NCBI GenBank assembly: GCA_023512835.1
Contig: CM042092.1
Coordinates: 248,001-312,000, forward strand
DNA from: Taxillus chinensis
Lineage: Eukaryota > Streptophyta > Magnoliopsida > Santalales > Loranthaceae
DNA length: 64,000 nt
Direction of reading: 5' to 3'
The notes under the pieces are model-generated. The model was given only the letters and a program-made list of their open reading frames with translations, was not told where the DNA came from and ran no database searches. Both the position numbers and the translations under genes were made by a program. Positions 10,630 to 22,119 of this stretch are shown piece by piece; the first letter of the stretch is position 1, and each line of letters begins with the position of its first letter.

Positions 10630-11475
10630 TGCAAAATGCCCCCGCTTTCCACATTTAAAACATCTGAGGGAAAGCCCTCCTTTCCCTTTTCCTCCAGCTT
10701 GCTTTCCTGCTCCATTCTTTCTAAATTTTCTGGTGAAGTAGGCTACCACCTCATCTTTACCATCTTCACTGTCACTGTCCTCTTGTTCGTCTGAGGACTT
10801 AGCTTCCTTCTTTAATTTTAATTTTCTCATAGCCGTGAAGGCTACTTTTTTTGATTCCTTGACTGTGGGCTGGGATGTAGATGTAGATGACTTTTTATAA
10901 GAGTTTAGTTTCATCTCGAATGCAGTCAGACTGCATTGAAGCTCCTGCAATGACATTGTCTCTAGGTCTCTACTATTTTCCAAAACTTCCACCCTTGGAA
11001 TGAATCTTTTGGGTAGAACTCTTAACAGCTTCTTTACTATTGAAAAGTTCTTTTTATTTTTGCCATGACTTCTCATGTCATTGACAATTTTAGTTAATCG
11101 CACAAAGAACTCCTGTATATTTTCTTGCTCCTCCATTTTAAGAGCTTCGGACCGATGTGTATACAATTGTAGCCTAGTTACTTTTAATCTGCCATCTCCT
11201 TGATAGACACTTTCCAGTCTATCCCATAAATCCTTCGCAACCCTGCAATTTATCACCTTTGCATATTCAGAGTCTGTGAGTGCTGATGTAATGACACTCA
11301 AAGCTCTTCCGTTTAGCTCATAGGTTCTTCTTTCGGCATCTGTGGGTTCTCTGTCGTTGGCTGGTTCTATATATCCATCTCTGATTACCCGCTCAACGTC
11401 CATACCCATGGACATAAACACAGTCTCCATCCTCGCTCTCCACATCTTATAATTCGTGTCATCAAAGATAGGCAC
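10570..11475 (-). pseudogene. copia gag polyprotein, 301-aa open frame
   Basis: Begins MPIFDDTNYKMWRARMET (the usual copia gag opening that binds DUF4219/UBN2 families), continues with AKDLWDRLESVYQG and LEMMSLQELQ-like sequence (here LETMSLQELQCSLTAFE), an acidic stretch, and a CCHC zinc knuckle CFKCGKRGHFASQC near residue 272. Gag forms the cytoplasmic virus-like particle and packages RNA. The N-terminal Met follows the 5' LTR and primer site by about 170 bp, so the start is plausible. Its 3' end runs into the inverted repeat at 10493-10629, which disrupts the original continuation. This is the best-preserved gag in the window. Confidence 0.85.
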
Positions 11476-11644
11476 TCTCTTAGCGTAGTTGGAGCTGGTA
11501 CTCGGTCCGCTAATTGGAATCTCTATTTAAAGACTCTTGCTTGGTCACTACGCTGTTAAGCCACAGATCTCACACAACATTAACTTATCAAGCTGTGTGA
11601 TCACTTCTCCACAGAGTGATAGATCTGCCTCCAGTGAGGACGTA

Positions 11645-11656
11645 GCTCTGATACCA
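11645..11656 (-). other. Primer binding site of the copia element (tRNA-iMet)
   Basis: Reads TGGTATCAGAGC on the minus strand, two bases past the end of the 5' LTR at 11659. Confidence 0.9.
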
Positions 11657-11658
11657 AT

Positions 11659-13224
11659 TGATATTCCCAGGTTCCAAGCACAGTTTTCTTTAAATAAGGG
11701 TTTGTATACAGAGAGGGGGGTGAATCTGTATACTATAAAACTTTCCTTAAGTTTTATGAGTAGGATACTTAGGAGAGTTCTTTCACAGATGTGGTCTTCG
11801 TTTGGGTGATGTATTAGTGTCTCATGCAAAATCAGTCACAAGCAGGCATGTATGGGAAGAAAGACAGAGACACACAATATACTAAGTTCAATCAATGTGA
11901 TCTATTCCATGGTGGTGAGGGTGTACCTACACCAAGTCCAATCCACTATATATCTTGTAGTACAGTAGGGTCTAGCCCTTTTTACAAATAGGATCAACTC
12001 TCTCTTCTTTTCATTGCAAATACAAAAACAGTATTGCTCTAGACTTTACTCACTGTAAAAATCTGTCTGTGCAATCTGCTCCTTCGTTGATGACCGTTTG
12101 CTATGCTCGACCTTCAATCACTCCTTTACCGGACTCACGATCTGTTCACCAAATGTATGAGGAAGAAAGATGGATGAACTCACTGTTATCTTTCTTTCAA
12201 TCTCCCTTTCTCTCTCTTTTTGTATGAACTATTCTACATCGCCTCTTGTATCTCTGCAGATGCATTTCTTCACTGCACAAAGAATATTATTCGGCGCTAT
12301 TTTACGTCAGGCACATTCCTTGCTTTTTATAGGCCGGCCGAAGTCCGAAACCCTCCAGCTAGGGTTAAACATGTTTAAGCCTGTGATCTTCACCGTAGAA
12401 ACAAGTTAAACCCCTCTCGGATGACGTCTACATGTTTTGCAGTACTTAGTGTACTTAAAACCACTGCTCGGGTAATGACTTACTGAAACGATGAGTGTCC
12501 GCGCGTTTCACTCCTTCGTAGCGCGCTCCGTTCCTTTCATAAGCCACAGCCTCGGAGATATTGCCTCATAGCCTTTCTACGAGTCTATAAGTCTTCCTCT
12601 TCGATTCTCTACGAGTCTGAGTCTTCGAACAAGGGGCATTCATCTTCCAATACTTCTCCTCTCTGGCTTCGAAGCTAGGTCAAAATCAGTGCTACGAGCT
12701 TTTAAGCTCTACGAGTCTTTGAGTCGGACAACTGCATTCTGCCTTGGCTAGTAGCTACTTCCGGGTCTATGCAACAGGTCCTTCAACCCTACGAGCTTTA
12801 GTCCACGACCCTACAAGCTACGACTCTACGAGTCTTAGCTTCAAATCTACGAGACGCGGCTCGCATCTGTTTGCACCTTGAGTCTATGCCCCTACGACCC
12901 TGTGTCCCTTCGAGGCTTCGACCCTGTACCTCTACGAAGCTTCGACCCTATGGTCCTTTGAGGGTGCTACGAGCCTTATGGTCTATCAGTCTACATCCAG
13001 CGAGTCTTCGACCTTCGAGTCTTTTGATCTACGACCTGTGGGTCTACGACCTTCGAGTTATGACGTACATAGGTAGACTCCCTCTATGCGCTCACTCTAA
13101 GAGATCACTATACGAAATTGTCCAACTAAGTACAGCGGATCTTCGATCCAGACCGTCGAGCCTGCGTGTTCCGTTTCCTGCAACATGTTGACAACAATGA
13201 CAACGTAACCTTGCGGGAACAACA
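11659..13224 (-). repeat. 5' LTR of the copia element
   Basis: 1566 bp, aligning along its length with 4201-5771. The (CT)n run is reduced and there are scattered substitutions and small indels (for example an extra ACCTCTACGAAGCTTCG-type unit near 12925). The CTACGAG/TTCGA tract is at about 12600-13060. Confidence 0.9.
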
Positions 13225-13229
13225 GTTAA

Positions 13230-14388
13230 TTAAGGCACTGATTCAACCCCCCTCCTTCTCGGTGCATTGGGAACTCTATCAAGTTTTTGCTATGATCAAG
13301 TGATCTACCGTAATCAGGTCTCTATTGCAATCAACTAAGGCCTATGTTTATCCTTGTGATTTGCTCTTACACTGAGTACACTTTCTTTTAATTAATTTGT
13401 AGATATGAAAATTTGATTTATTTATGTTTAATTGGATATTTCAATAGCCATATAAGAGCACAAAGCCTTATTAATTACTTCATTAAGCATCTATGGAAAG
13501 TTAATTTTAATGGGCATTGCGAGAGGCATATAAGGACCCAAGTTCATTTAATGCAAGTAATTACACATATTTATTCCCTAAGTATTTAGGAATTGCAAGA
13601 GACATTTGAAAATTGGAAAATCATTAATGATTTGCTCCCTATCAACTACTATAAAAGGGGAGTAGATCAACATCCATCAGGGAATAACTTTTTCCATCCA
13701 TACACTTCACCCTTATGAGTTTGAGAAGACACAGATAACACATACACAAAGAGGAGCTAATATATCCATCAATTTCAATCATTCACAATCTTACACACTA
13801 TTTTTATCTATAAATCATCCATTATATCCAACCCTACTCAAGTTTTAATCCTTTAACCCAAAGCTCTTAATTCTCAATTATGTTTGAACGTGCATAAAAG
13901 TATAGGTGTTGTTTGATTTATTGATTCCACTTACACTTGTGAAACTCCAAGTTCTTCATCTACAACTTGGTGTTTGCTGTTTTAGTCGAACAATAAGAAT
14001 TTCTTGTAGCAAAAAGGAATTTGACCATTATTATTCAAAAGGAGGCCTAATTTATAGGTGACCTAAAAATTTCTTGTTTTACTTTTTCTTAAAGGAAATT
14101 CTTTGATTATTCACCGGTTTTGGAAATTTTTTAAAACCCAGTTTCATTAAATACTTTTAGGCTATATACTTTTACCCGAGTTCTTTTTCTCATCTTCTTG
14201 AAACTTTGGTGAATATACATGTTGTAAAAGTATGAAAACATATTTGTTGTCTCTAATAATCTAAGATTAATCATTATTATTTGAATTTTTGTTGTTCTAA
14301 ATAAACTGTAGACTTTTTAGCTTTGGCAAAATCTGCTAAAATACTTGACCTTGAAAAGTGGTATGATTTTAATAATAAAAATATAGAC
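13230..14388 (+). repeat. Right part of the older copia-type element; TATA-containing LTR-like sequence
   Basis: Continues the sequence interrupted at 4200. It has the CCCCCCTCC leader-type stretch at about 13248, then AT-rich sequence without a supported ORF. A promoter-like CTATAAAAGGGG lies at about 13649-13660, followed by GAGAAGACACAG-type leader. No protein domain is visible. Confidence 0.35.
13650..13657 (+). promoter_or_regulatory. Candidate TATA box in LTR-like sequence
   Basis: TATAAAAG followed by GGGAG in otherwise AT-rich, LTR-like sequence. A start would be expected near 13680. No dependent gene is recognisable downstream before the solo LTR at 14389. Confidence 0.35.
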
Positions 14389-16172
14389 TGTCACGTCCCT
14401 AACTCCAAGAGAGGAGGAACTAGGAAAGCGACTACCCCAAGCCCACACCCCAAGGTAAGGAGTTGGTGACTAGTACCAAAAGGGGCTCGCACAACGGGTG
14501 CTACCCTAAATGCACCTATACAATCATATAACATGCGTATTCCTGTATATTTTCAAAAACACACAACTAAAAGAACAATAATTATCATATAGTACACAAG
14601 TATCATGTTAATCAACTCATACCAAAAATTAGGAAAAAGTTCCCAACAATACAACGGCCATGGACCCATGTCCGAGAAAAAAGAAAATAATAATGCAAAA
14701 TAATAAGTCAACTAGAGGATAAACAAGGAAAGTCTCCTATATCAATGGGGTCTAGTCTGTTCAACAACAAATCCGATGGCTACCCCCTTCCAGAACCTAA
14801 GAAGACATGACAAAAATGTAGGGTGAGCACAAATACCCAGTAGGCGACCTACAACTCCACAACACCCTACCAAGACTAACATATAGAGCTACATATTTAG
14901 TGTATGCATGTACCAGTGTGGTGTCCTATGAAATACAAATGGATTCACAATAGTTCATAACAATCATAAAATACATCAATCACTACTACTTCAAAATTTG
15001 GCCAACACATAGCAAGGCTCTCATAGCCTGCCAACCATATGTGGGAATGCAATACCATTCTTGCAACATATGGGACCTCATGTAGTTAACCAGCCATATA
15101 AGGGACCTCACCCTCAAGCCCGCCATATACGTGATCTCGGTTAACCCGCCAATCAAACCAACAAAACACCAACATCCAAACACATGAACGCCACGAGGTT
15201 CTAAACCCATAATCATATTTATATCAATTAACATTTCATGCCAAGTAAACAATAATATTCCATACCAAGAAAAAGGCATATGGTTTTATTTTATACACGA
15301 AACATGGGTTTTTAACAACACTGTCCAACTACTTTAGTCTTCGCTCAATGCTCGACACTGCTCAAGGCTGGCTCAATACCCCTAGGCTTCAAGCGACTCA
15401 TAACCTGTTGCTCGAAGCACCCTGCTCGAGAATATAGCTTCGAGCTTACTTGATGCTTTACTTAGCTCGACACTCCTGCTCGAAACACTGCTCAACCCTA
15501 ATGCTTGATACCTTGCTTGAGGCTAGCTCGACAGTAGAGCCTCGAGCAAGCATCGAGTTGCTTGCCCGAAGTAGCTCTTCGACTATGTTCATCCTGGTTT
15601 CGCCCCATAGCCCAATTATACCAATTCAATCCCATTTTCAAGCATGCACATACCCATCAAATGATCTCTTAAGTACTTAGAAAAGTTAACAATAAGATTC
15701 TACCCTCAAACAATATATGATTTCATCAATTCCCAATTAACGCCAAATCCTACCACCTAGGGTTCACGCTTGTTGATATGTCTTCTACCCTAAAGCTAGA
15801 GGAAGATAGCAACATAAGGAAAATTTAAGGATTAGAATCACCTACTTGGAATGAGTCCACAAATCGAATTAACCCAAAAGCCAAACTCCAAGCTCCAACC
15901 TCCAAGCTCTCCTCTACCCTCTCTCTCTTTCTCACCAAATCATAAATCACAACATGCTGGGAGCCTGCCTCTATCTCCCCTATTTATATTTCTTTAATTA
16001 ATTAATTAATTAATAAGCACCCAAATTATATAATTAACCTCCCGGGTCTTTAACTCCAAATTAAACTTAATTACTGTCAAAATGCTTATATCGCTGAGCA
16101 CATTACTATTCAAATAATGTCATCCACTAATAGGAACTATCTCATAAACCAACCTAAACACGAGTCTCTACA
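14389..16172 (-). mobile_element. Solo LTR of a gypsy-type element
   Basis: Plus-strand sequence runs from TGTCACGTCCC to CGAGTCTCTACA; in minus sense it starts TGTAGAGACTCGTGTTTAGG, the same kind of start as the LTRs at 37058, 58079 and 59533. The flanks are TAGAC (14384-14388) and TAAAC (16173-16177), a 5-bp target duplication with one difference. No internal domain, primer site or second LTR is attached, so recombination between two LTRs is likely. A GCTCGA-rich degenerate tract lies at about 15340-15590. The 97-aa ORF inside is not protein-like. Confidence 0.75.
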
Positions 16173-16436
16173 TAAACTTAGAACTTTTCTATGGTATTTG
16201 ACTTTTTGTGTTGCTTTGAATCATATTGTTGTAAATAAATGTGGACTTAATTAAGGGAAGTCATAGTTACCAATCTAATAAAACATGTAGACTTAGGGGA
16301 TATTGAACATGTTATTTTAACTATATAATATATATAGACCTTTAGGATATCTTTGTTACCTTTTTTATTGTTAAAATAAAAGTGTACACTTCTATGATCT
16401 AACACAATAAACAATAGAAAACCAAAACAAAGTGTG

Positions 16437-16850
16437 TTAGGCTTTGTTGGTACACCCGAATCGGGCATACTGAATTTGAAAATGGTAGACCCATTAGGGA
16501 CCCACCTTATTTTAAAATTAATATATATGACTTTAAAAAACAATGGGTCCCTTAATTATTTTTAAAAATTATTTCAAAGTATTTTTATTGTTAAATCTAA
16601 ACTCAATTTTGTCGAGAGACCCAAATAAATGTTTTTACTTTTATTTTTTTATTTACTCTATTTTATTACTTAGACCAATCAATTTTTTCCAATTTTTGTG
16701 GGATCTAATTTTAAAAAATATACACTCTTTTTAAAATACATTCTTGCTCCTATCAAACATAAATTGTTTTCAACTTACAATTTAGTATGAACTTTAATAG
16801 AATTTAGAAAATAAAATATATAAACCAAAACTCATACCAAATAGGCCCTT
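16437..16850. repeat. Possible MITE-like element
   Basis: The ends resemble each other as inverted repeats: GGCTTTGTTGGTAC near 16438 and ACCAAATAGGCC near 16837. The interior is AT-rich and noncoding. Ends and target duplication are not certain. Confidence 0.25.
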
Positions 16851-17111
16851 TGTGTTTTAAAATCCTTTTTAGGTCAAAGTGACTGTGAGGTTAAGTAATT
16901 GATATTTAACTCCTCATTATTTGTACCAAGAATAATAGTGCTAATCTACTATCCACTTCAAATTAATTTTGATTTTGCTCAAATGTTCAAAAACCTAAAA
17001 TCTATTTTTACATGTTTGTCACAAAGGACCTAATGGAGGTGATGCTAGTTTTATTCACTACCTACCTTCCTTAGAGGAAAAAGTTATCCATCACAATGTT
17101 CCAAAAGTCCT

Positions 17112-17612
17112 AAGGTATGTTTGGTGTTGATTTTGGTATTTAGTTTTCAAAAACTGTATTCATAATTTGTATTCAAAAACTATTTTTAGTAGAATTGAAA
17201 ATAGATTTTTTTTTTACTATTATGTTTTGCAAATTGTTTTCTTTTCTATCACATACGAGTGGATGGCGTGGTAGGGTGGGGGTGCCTAGCAAAGGGGGTG
17301 GGGGGCAAGGGGGTCATTACATAGGCAGGGAGGTGGGGTTATCCAGAGGGGGTCGCAGTGGCCAGGGGCATCTAATAGTGGGGGGTGGGTAGGCATCTAA
17401 TAGTGGTTGGGGGGTAGGAGGAGTCCTAGGGATAAAAATGGTTTTCAAAAAAGTGAAAACATGAAAAAATATGTTTGTTGTTTACTACATCTGAAAACAA
17501 TTTGTTTGTGAAAACCAAATCTAAAAATAGATACCAAACAAGAAAAATGAGCTGTTTTTTGTATTCAAAGACAGAAAACTATTTTTGAATCGTGTTACCA
17601 AATATGCTCCTA
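17112..17612. repeat. MITE-like palindromic element with G-rich core
   Basis: The outer about 40 bp on each side are imperfect inverted repeats (left ATGTTTGGTGTTGATTTTGG, right TGTTACCAAATATGCTCC), and further inward sections also pair (GTTTTCAAAAACT and its mirror). Between them, 17255-17430 is unusually G-rich on the plus strand. No ORF of note; the 65-aa ORF over the G-tract is low complexity. Confidence 0.4.
17255..17430 (+). repeat. G-rich island with many G-runs
   Basis: Repeated runs of three to six G (GGTGGGGGGCAAGGGGG, GGAGGTGGGG, AGTGGGGGGTGGG, GGTTGGGGGG) in a strongly AT-rich setting. Two partial copies of GGCATCTAATAGTGG are present. The spacing of runs would allow G-quadruplex formation. 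Confidence 0.7.
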
Positions 17613-18572
17613 CATTCTAAATGTTTTTAAAATAAAAAAAACATATTTTTTAATCAAATACAAACCAAGTAAAATGAGTAAAAAGCTCTCATTTTCTAAA
17701 ATAGATATCGATTTTTGGACGTTGTGTAGATTTTAATCTTGTCTCACGTATAATTGACTTTTGAACCCATATTTAGGTAATTTAGGCCTTTCCTTTTAGT
17801 TAACTTAGGTATCAAGTGACCAATTGTAACCTTTTGATGGTTGGTGATGGATCCTTTTATTTTCATCATGTTAAGTATAGTTTGAGTTCGTCGCAATTTT
17901 ATGACTAAAAGACTTTATCAGTCCAAAAAAGCCAACAGTGAGCCTAAACAAAACCTAGTGATAAGTGATAACAATATCCACTCCACCACCAATCAACTTG
18001 TCATTAGGATGTAATAGGATCTTTGGCGACCATGTGTTGTTGAGCTATGGAATAATGGTGGTGATGATTGATAGCCAGGCTAGGTCAAGTGAGGCAATGA
18101 GTTATAAATGTAGTTTTTTTATTGCAAAATGTGGTAATTCATTCCTACATATGTACAAAGATATGTTTATGATGGGAATGTGATTTAGGTGGAAATCAAT
18201 TATTCTCATTCGTTTTAGCTTACCAAATGTGTGAAATGGAATTGAACTAAGATTTTTTTTATTCTTTTATATTCCATTGTCATGTACCGAAATATACCCC
18301 TAAGGCTTAATATGAGAATAATTTATTAGTTTACATGTGACTTGTATACAATACCATGAATAGTGTATATTTTTTAATATTATAAATATATCCATCTTTT
18401 ACAATCACTAGATTCAGTAAATCAAATCACCCCACACGCTTTGGGTTCAAGGATTTGACATATCAAAATATCATGAATAGAGCATTGTATGATTCGGTAG
18501 GTGAGTAAGAGGGTGTGTCTCCCAGGATTTGATCTGTGATAAAAAAAAAGTTTAATATATCATCGTCTCCCA
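17613..18572. other. AT-rich spacer
   Basis: No ORF, RNA gene or repeat structure can be supported here. Composition is AT-rich with A and T runs. Confidence 0.5.
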
Positions 18573-18755
18573 TCATTTGGAAAAAACCACCATATGGCCA
18601 TAAAAACCAGATTTTGATACTTCAGCGATATGCGATTGGGAATGACTCTTCTTCTTAAAAGATATTATTGCCTTCCAAATGGCCACAATTGCAAAAACAA
18701 TCGAGTACACAAGCAATTCTACAACAAGGATGAGCTTCAGAGAACTAGAATCCAA
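18573..18755 (-). CDS. Hypothetical 60-aa single-span membrane microprotein
   Basis: I do not recognise this frame. It starts MDSSSLKLILVVELLVYSIV, has one strongly hydrophobic stretch (about residues 7-30, LKLILVVELLVYSIVFAIVAIWK) and then a basic tail with FKKKSHS. That layout is what a small single-pass membrane protein would look like, with the basic residues on the cytoplasmic side. There is no recognised promoter or neighbour and the frame could be chance in AT-rich DNA. It may also be a remnant of a longer gene. No function is proposed. Confidence 0.2.
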   Translation of the reverse strand: MDSSSLKLILVVELLVYSIVFAIVAIWKAIISFKKKSHSQSHIAEVSKSGFYGHMVVFSK

Positions 18756-19416
18756 CCCACTTCGGTTATGAATTAATATTGTCTTTTACTATGGACTATC
18801 GTTGCTACACCGGTGAACCACCGCTACTACTACAGTGAAGCACCGCCCTCTATCTCCCGCCTAGTGTTCTCCTTCCCTGGGGGGGGGGGGTTAAAGATGA
18901 AGGAATTAATTCAAATTTTGATAATTAGATGAATGGATGAAGGGACACAATTGAAAAACTAATTAACATATTTAAGGTAATCACTCAATGCCGAGGGTAG
19001 AGGTAAAAATTTTTAGCTTATTCATGATAATTTGAATCCCAAAGTATTGAAACCTTACTTCCTCTTGTATATATCAAATGTAAAAATAAAAATGAATTTC
19101 ATCTTATTAGAGCAACTAAGACCCACTGTATTATTTACATGTAAAGAGTAAAATTATAAAATTATACTCCAACAGGCTCTTCACATGGCTCTCTACATCT
19201 GAAAATGCTATAGTAACTCTTACATTTGAAGAGTCACTGTTCATTATTTTATTATTTTTTTAACTTTCTTTCTCCTATCTCATTTCTTTGATCTCAATGC
19301 TTTTCCATCTCTCTTCTCCCTCCACGACGCTCTATTCATGGTCGGGATTCAAAGAAAAAGAATCCCGAGTTTGTTTTGCACAGACACAAACATCACACAG
19401 TTTATTCTTTGATCCT
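18756..19416. other. Spacer next to copia fragment
   Basis: A run of ten G occurs at about 18881-18890. Otherwise AT-rich, no supported gene. The left border of the copia fragment near 19417 has no LTR. Confidence 0.4.
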
Positions 19417-20055
19417 TCAGTTATTGATCGACCAAGAACAATGAGACAGCTTGCTCACAATTTTGTGCGAAGGATGACCCGATCGTCGATGCCATACGTC
19501 GGACGAAGTTGTAGTTGTAGTAGTGAATGCGGCAGCCAACCCCCGTCTCGTAATGGAATATAGTCCGTTTTGTTGCTTACCCGCACCAATCACCATCCTG
19601 GAAGTGCGTTCCTGAATGGCACAAGAGTCAACACGAAACTCAATAATGCAATCTGTGTCAGCAAGTAATTGTGCCACCGAAATCAAATTACAATGCAAAT
19701 CCGGAACATAAAGCACATTATGCAATCGTATGTTTGCCGTCAAATACACGGTTCCTTTCTCCGGTTGCCTGTACCCTACGCCCATCGGCTAGGCTAACAA
19801 GATACCCAGTGAGTCGTGTCGTCTCACGCAGCGTGTTCGTGTCGCACGTCATGTCTTGGGTGGCTCCTGTATCAAGTATCCAATTTAAGTCATGCCCTGT
19901 AGTGTGCTTACCGGTCATCTCTTCGGTGGCGCCGGTGACCTTGTTCGTTTGCATCAGGTTCAACAACGTTGCCCATTGCTCGTTCTTTGAACCCATGCCC
20001 TCCGCTGTCCTTCACACGCTTCGGATGTGGACTCGACACCCTTGGCCATGTTCGC
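19417..20055 (-). pseudogene. copia protease and pre-integrase region, truncated
   Basis: Minus-strand frames give DLNWILDTGATQDM, an aspartic protease box with intact catalytic Asp (about 19835-19875), then LHNVLYVPDLHCNLISVAQL and VWHRRSGHPSHKIVSKL, the zinc-binding start of the integrase. The sequence stops being retroelement-like just below 19440, so the integrase core, reverse transcriptase, RNase H and 3' LTR are missing. Frames 19718-19996 and 19417-19785 overlap and need a frameshift to join. Plus-strand ORFs here are shadows. Confidence 0.8.
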
Positions 20056-21058
20056 ACGAGGTAACACATCACGCCCTCGCCCGCGTCCTCTAACCGAGGT
20101 CCCCCTGCCCGCACGACCGCGACCTCCTCCACGGTTCTCTCGCACGAGGACGATCGCCCCACCAATCAGGGTACCCGATTGCTTGAAAGCAATGATCTTC
20201 ATCATGTCCTCGCCTCGACAAAACGTGCGGGTGATGGTTTGCTTTACGTCGGTCGGTGTCCGACGTTCTCCTGCGATGTTACGTACCGCAAATGCCATCA
20301 CTTCTCGTCCGGGCTCTTTGGTACGCACGATTTGTCGCACGCGTTCTTCCTGAATCACCATTGCGTACGCCCGGTTGAGAGTAGGAAGTGGTTCGGTGCT
20401 CGAGAATATTTGACCGAACCGTTCCAAAGGCGTCATCATCCAAACCCATCGAAAACCGGTGCACCTTGCTCTCCTCCCGCTTTCGCTCATAAGCAATGTT
20501 CAAGCCGCACGTACACCCTCCACATTGACGGGTGGGAAGCTGTTCATAGTTGGCAAGTTCCTCCCACACTTGCTTCAATTTCCCAAAATAGGTGACGATT
20601 GGGATTCCTTTCTGTCGGCAATTGAGCAACTCCGCGTGTAGTTGATGTATACGCGGGCCATTGCTGACAGCAAAACGTTCCTTGATGTCGTCCCACAGGT
20701 CTTTTGCCAACTCTACATACGTAATGGTGGAACGCAACGTTGGCTCGATGGTGTTGAGAATCCATGAGACCAACATCGAGTTCACCGTCCACCATTCTTC
20801 GAGGTCGACCGAGTCCGCAGCAGGTTGCGGAATCGTTCCGGCCACGAAACCGTACTTCTTCTTTGCGCGCAATGACGTACGCATTGCCCGCGCCCATTCC
20901 TCATAATTGTCACCCTTCAATTGAACTTGGGTGATTATGTTCCCGGGATTGTCGTTGGAGTTTAGCAGGTAGGGAGATGTGACTCCTCCCAGGGTTTTCT
21001 CGCTTTTCCTCTCCACGAGCGCACTCTCCCCTTGCCTTTCCTCTCCACGAGCAGCCAT
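20056..21058 (-). pseudogene. copia gag, frameshifted
   Basis: The likely start is the Met at 21056-21058 (MAARGEERQ), just past the primer site; the longer frame to 21109 would read through the primer site and into the LTR. The gag core follows: YLLNSNDNPGNIITQVQLKG, NYEEWARAMRTSLRAKKKYG, WWTVNSMLVSWILNTIEP, DLWDDIKERFAV, HQLHAELLNCRQ. This is the copia gag family. Around 20450 the coding potential moves to another frame (LNRAYAMVIQEERVRQI, then a Gly/Arg-rich stretch after a decayed zinc knuckle), so one frameshift at least separates the halves. Confidence 0.8.
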
Positions 21059-21070
21059 GTCAAAAGTGTG

Positions 21071-21082
21071 GCTCTGATACCA
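21071..21082 (-). other. Primer binding site of the truncated copia (tRNA-iMet)
   Basis: TGGTATCAGAGC on the minus strand, directly next to the LTR tip at 21083. Confidence 0.85.
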
Positions 21083-21337
21083 TGTACGAACACACGTTGC
21101 GTTGTGCAACCAGAAATTGTGTTGCCTTTCATTACGTCCGTTCCCCTCTTTATAATATACAACTAGCTATCTAAATATGGTACTACCATATTTACAATGA
21201 TTACATATTGATGACAAACTAAATAAGGTAGATTACAAGATGGCAAACGCTCCGTAGATGGTAACGGCATCAATATTAGCTGGAACAATATTTGGAGACG
21301 CCACCTAGCGCAGCGGGAGCTGGAGGGCCGCTCAACA
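21083..21337 (-). repeat. 5' LTR of the truncated copia element
   Basis: In minus sense it starts TGTTGAGCGG and ends TTCGTACA next to the primer site, about 255 bp. The outer end is inferred from the TG; no partner LTR or target duplication exists to confirm it. Confidence 0.6.
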
Positions 21338-22119
21338 TCTTACATACTAAAAAATCTAGTCAAACCCTTTTAACATGAAAATGACATCATTTCATCAAAA
21401 GTACAAAATGAAAACCACACTATTTGATGTTAAATATGTCAAAATAACACCTCATTTATCATAGATACTATATTCTTATATATATTTAAAAAGACAAAAT
21501 ATGACAGTGAATTGGGCATCAATATCTTGAATTTGCTTTACGGTAGGCAATGTTGATTTGAAATTAAAAAATTTAGGCCGAAGCTATTGATTCTCAGTAT
21601 TAATTTTTCTCGTTTAGGGTAAATGTCACTTCAATTTCCAATATGGGACGTGTTTCCTGCATGTCTCATTAATGGAGTCCTACTCGTGACCGACGTCTAC
21701 AAAAGCTACCCAAAAAACATTTGTCTTATTCCTTCCTTCAGGAGAAAAAAAAAAGAAGAAGAAGAAAAAAGTCCTCTTTCGTTGATGCATATATGAATAT
21801 GATAGTTCCGATGCTCACTAGTGACGGTAGCACGTAGAAGTCTGAGTTTTTTTTTTAAAAAACAAAATAAAAAATAATTGATGCAATCGATCGACTCGTA
21901 TTATCGTAGACTCGTAATTATGTGACCCCGATGAATTAAAACCAAAATATTAGAAAATATTAAAAAAGTCCTTAAAACCAAAATATTAGAAAATGAATTA
22001 AAAAAGAATAAGGAAAAAACACAATAAATTTTAAAAAAAAAAACAAAAGGAAAAGAAAGTAACAATATATATATATATGGAGGTGGTTCTGATGTTGATT
22101 CCATGTGACGCAGATGGGA
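21338..22119. other. AT-rich spacer, 3' flank of the zinc-finger gene
   Basis: No protein-like ORF. The 67-aa minus-strand ORF at 21901-22104 is phenylalanine-rich low-complexity translation. The 3' untranslated region of the zinc-finger gene probably lies here, but I cannot place its end. Confidence 0.4.

Larger units (their letters stand above)
4201..13224 (-). mobile_element. Complete but inactive Ty1/copia retrotransposon, 9.0 kb
   Basis: Direct LTRs at 4201-5771 and 11659-13224 both start TGATATTCCC and end GAACAACA. A perfect 5-bp target duplication GTTAA flanks the element (4196-4200 and 13225-13229). In minus sense the order is 5' LTR, primer site (11645-11656), gag (11475-10570), a coiled-coil and basic linker region (10286-9531), protease-integrase (9290-7773), an acidic linker, reverse transcriptase and RNase H (about 7330-6038), polypurine tract and 3' LTR. 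The order PR-IN-RT-RH identifies Ty1/copia. Frames are broken in several places and two catalytic residues are altered, so it is not autonomous. LTR differences, including a (CT)n contraction, show it is not a fresh insertion. Confidence 0.92.

Noticed and set aside
19671..20595. Overlapping 108-140 aa plus-strand ORFs
   Set aside because: They are antisense to the copia gag and protease region and reflect its higher GC content.
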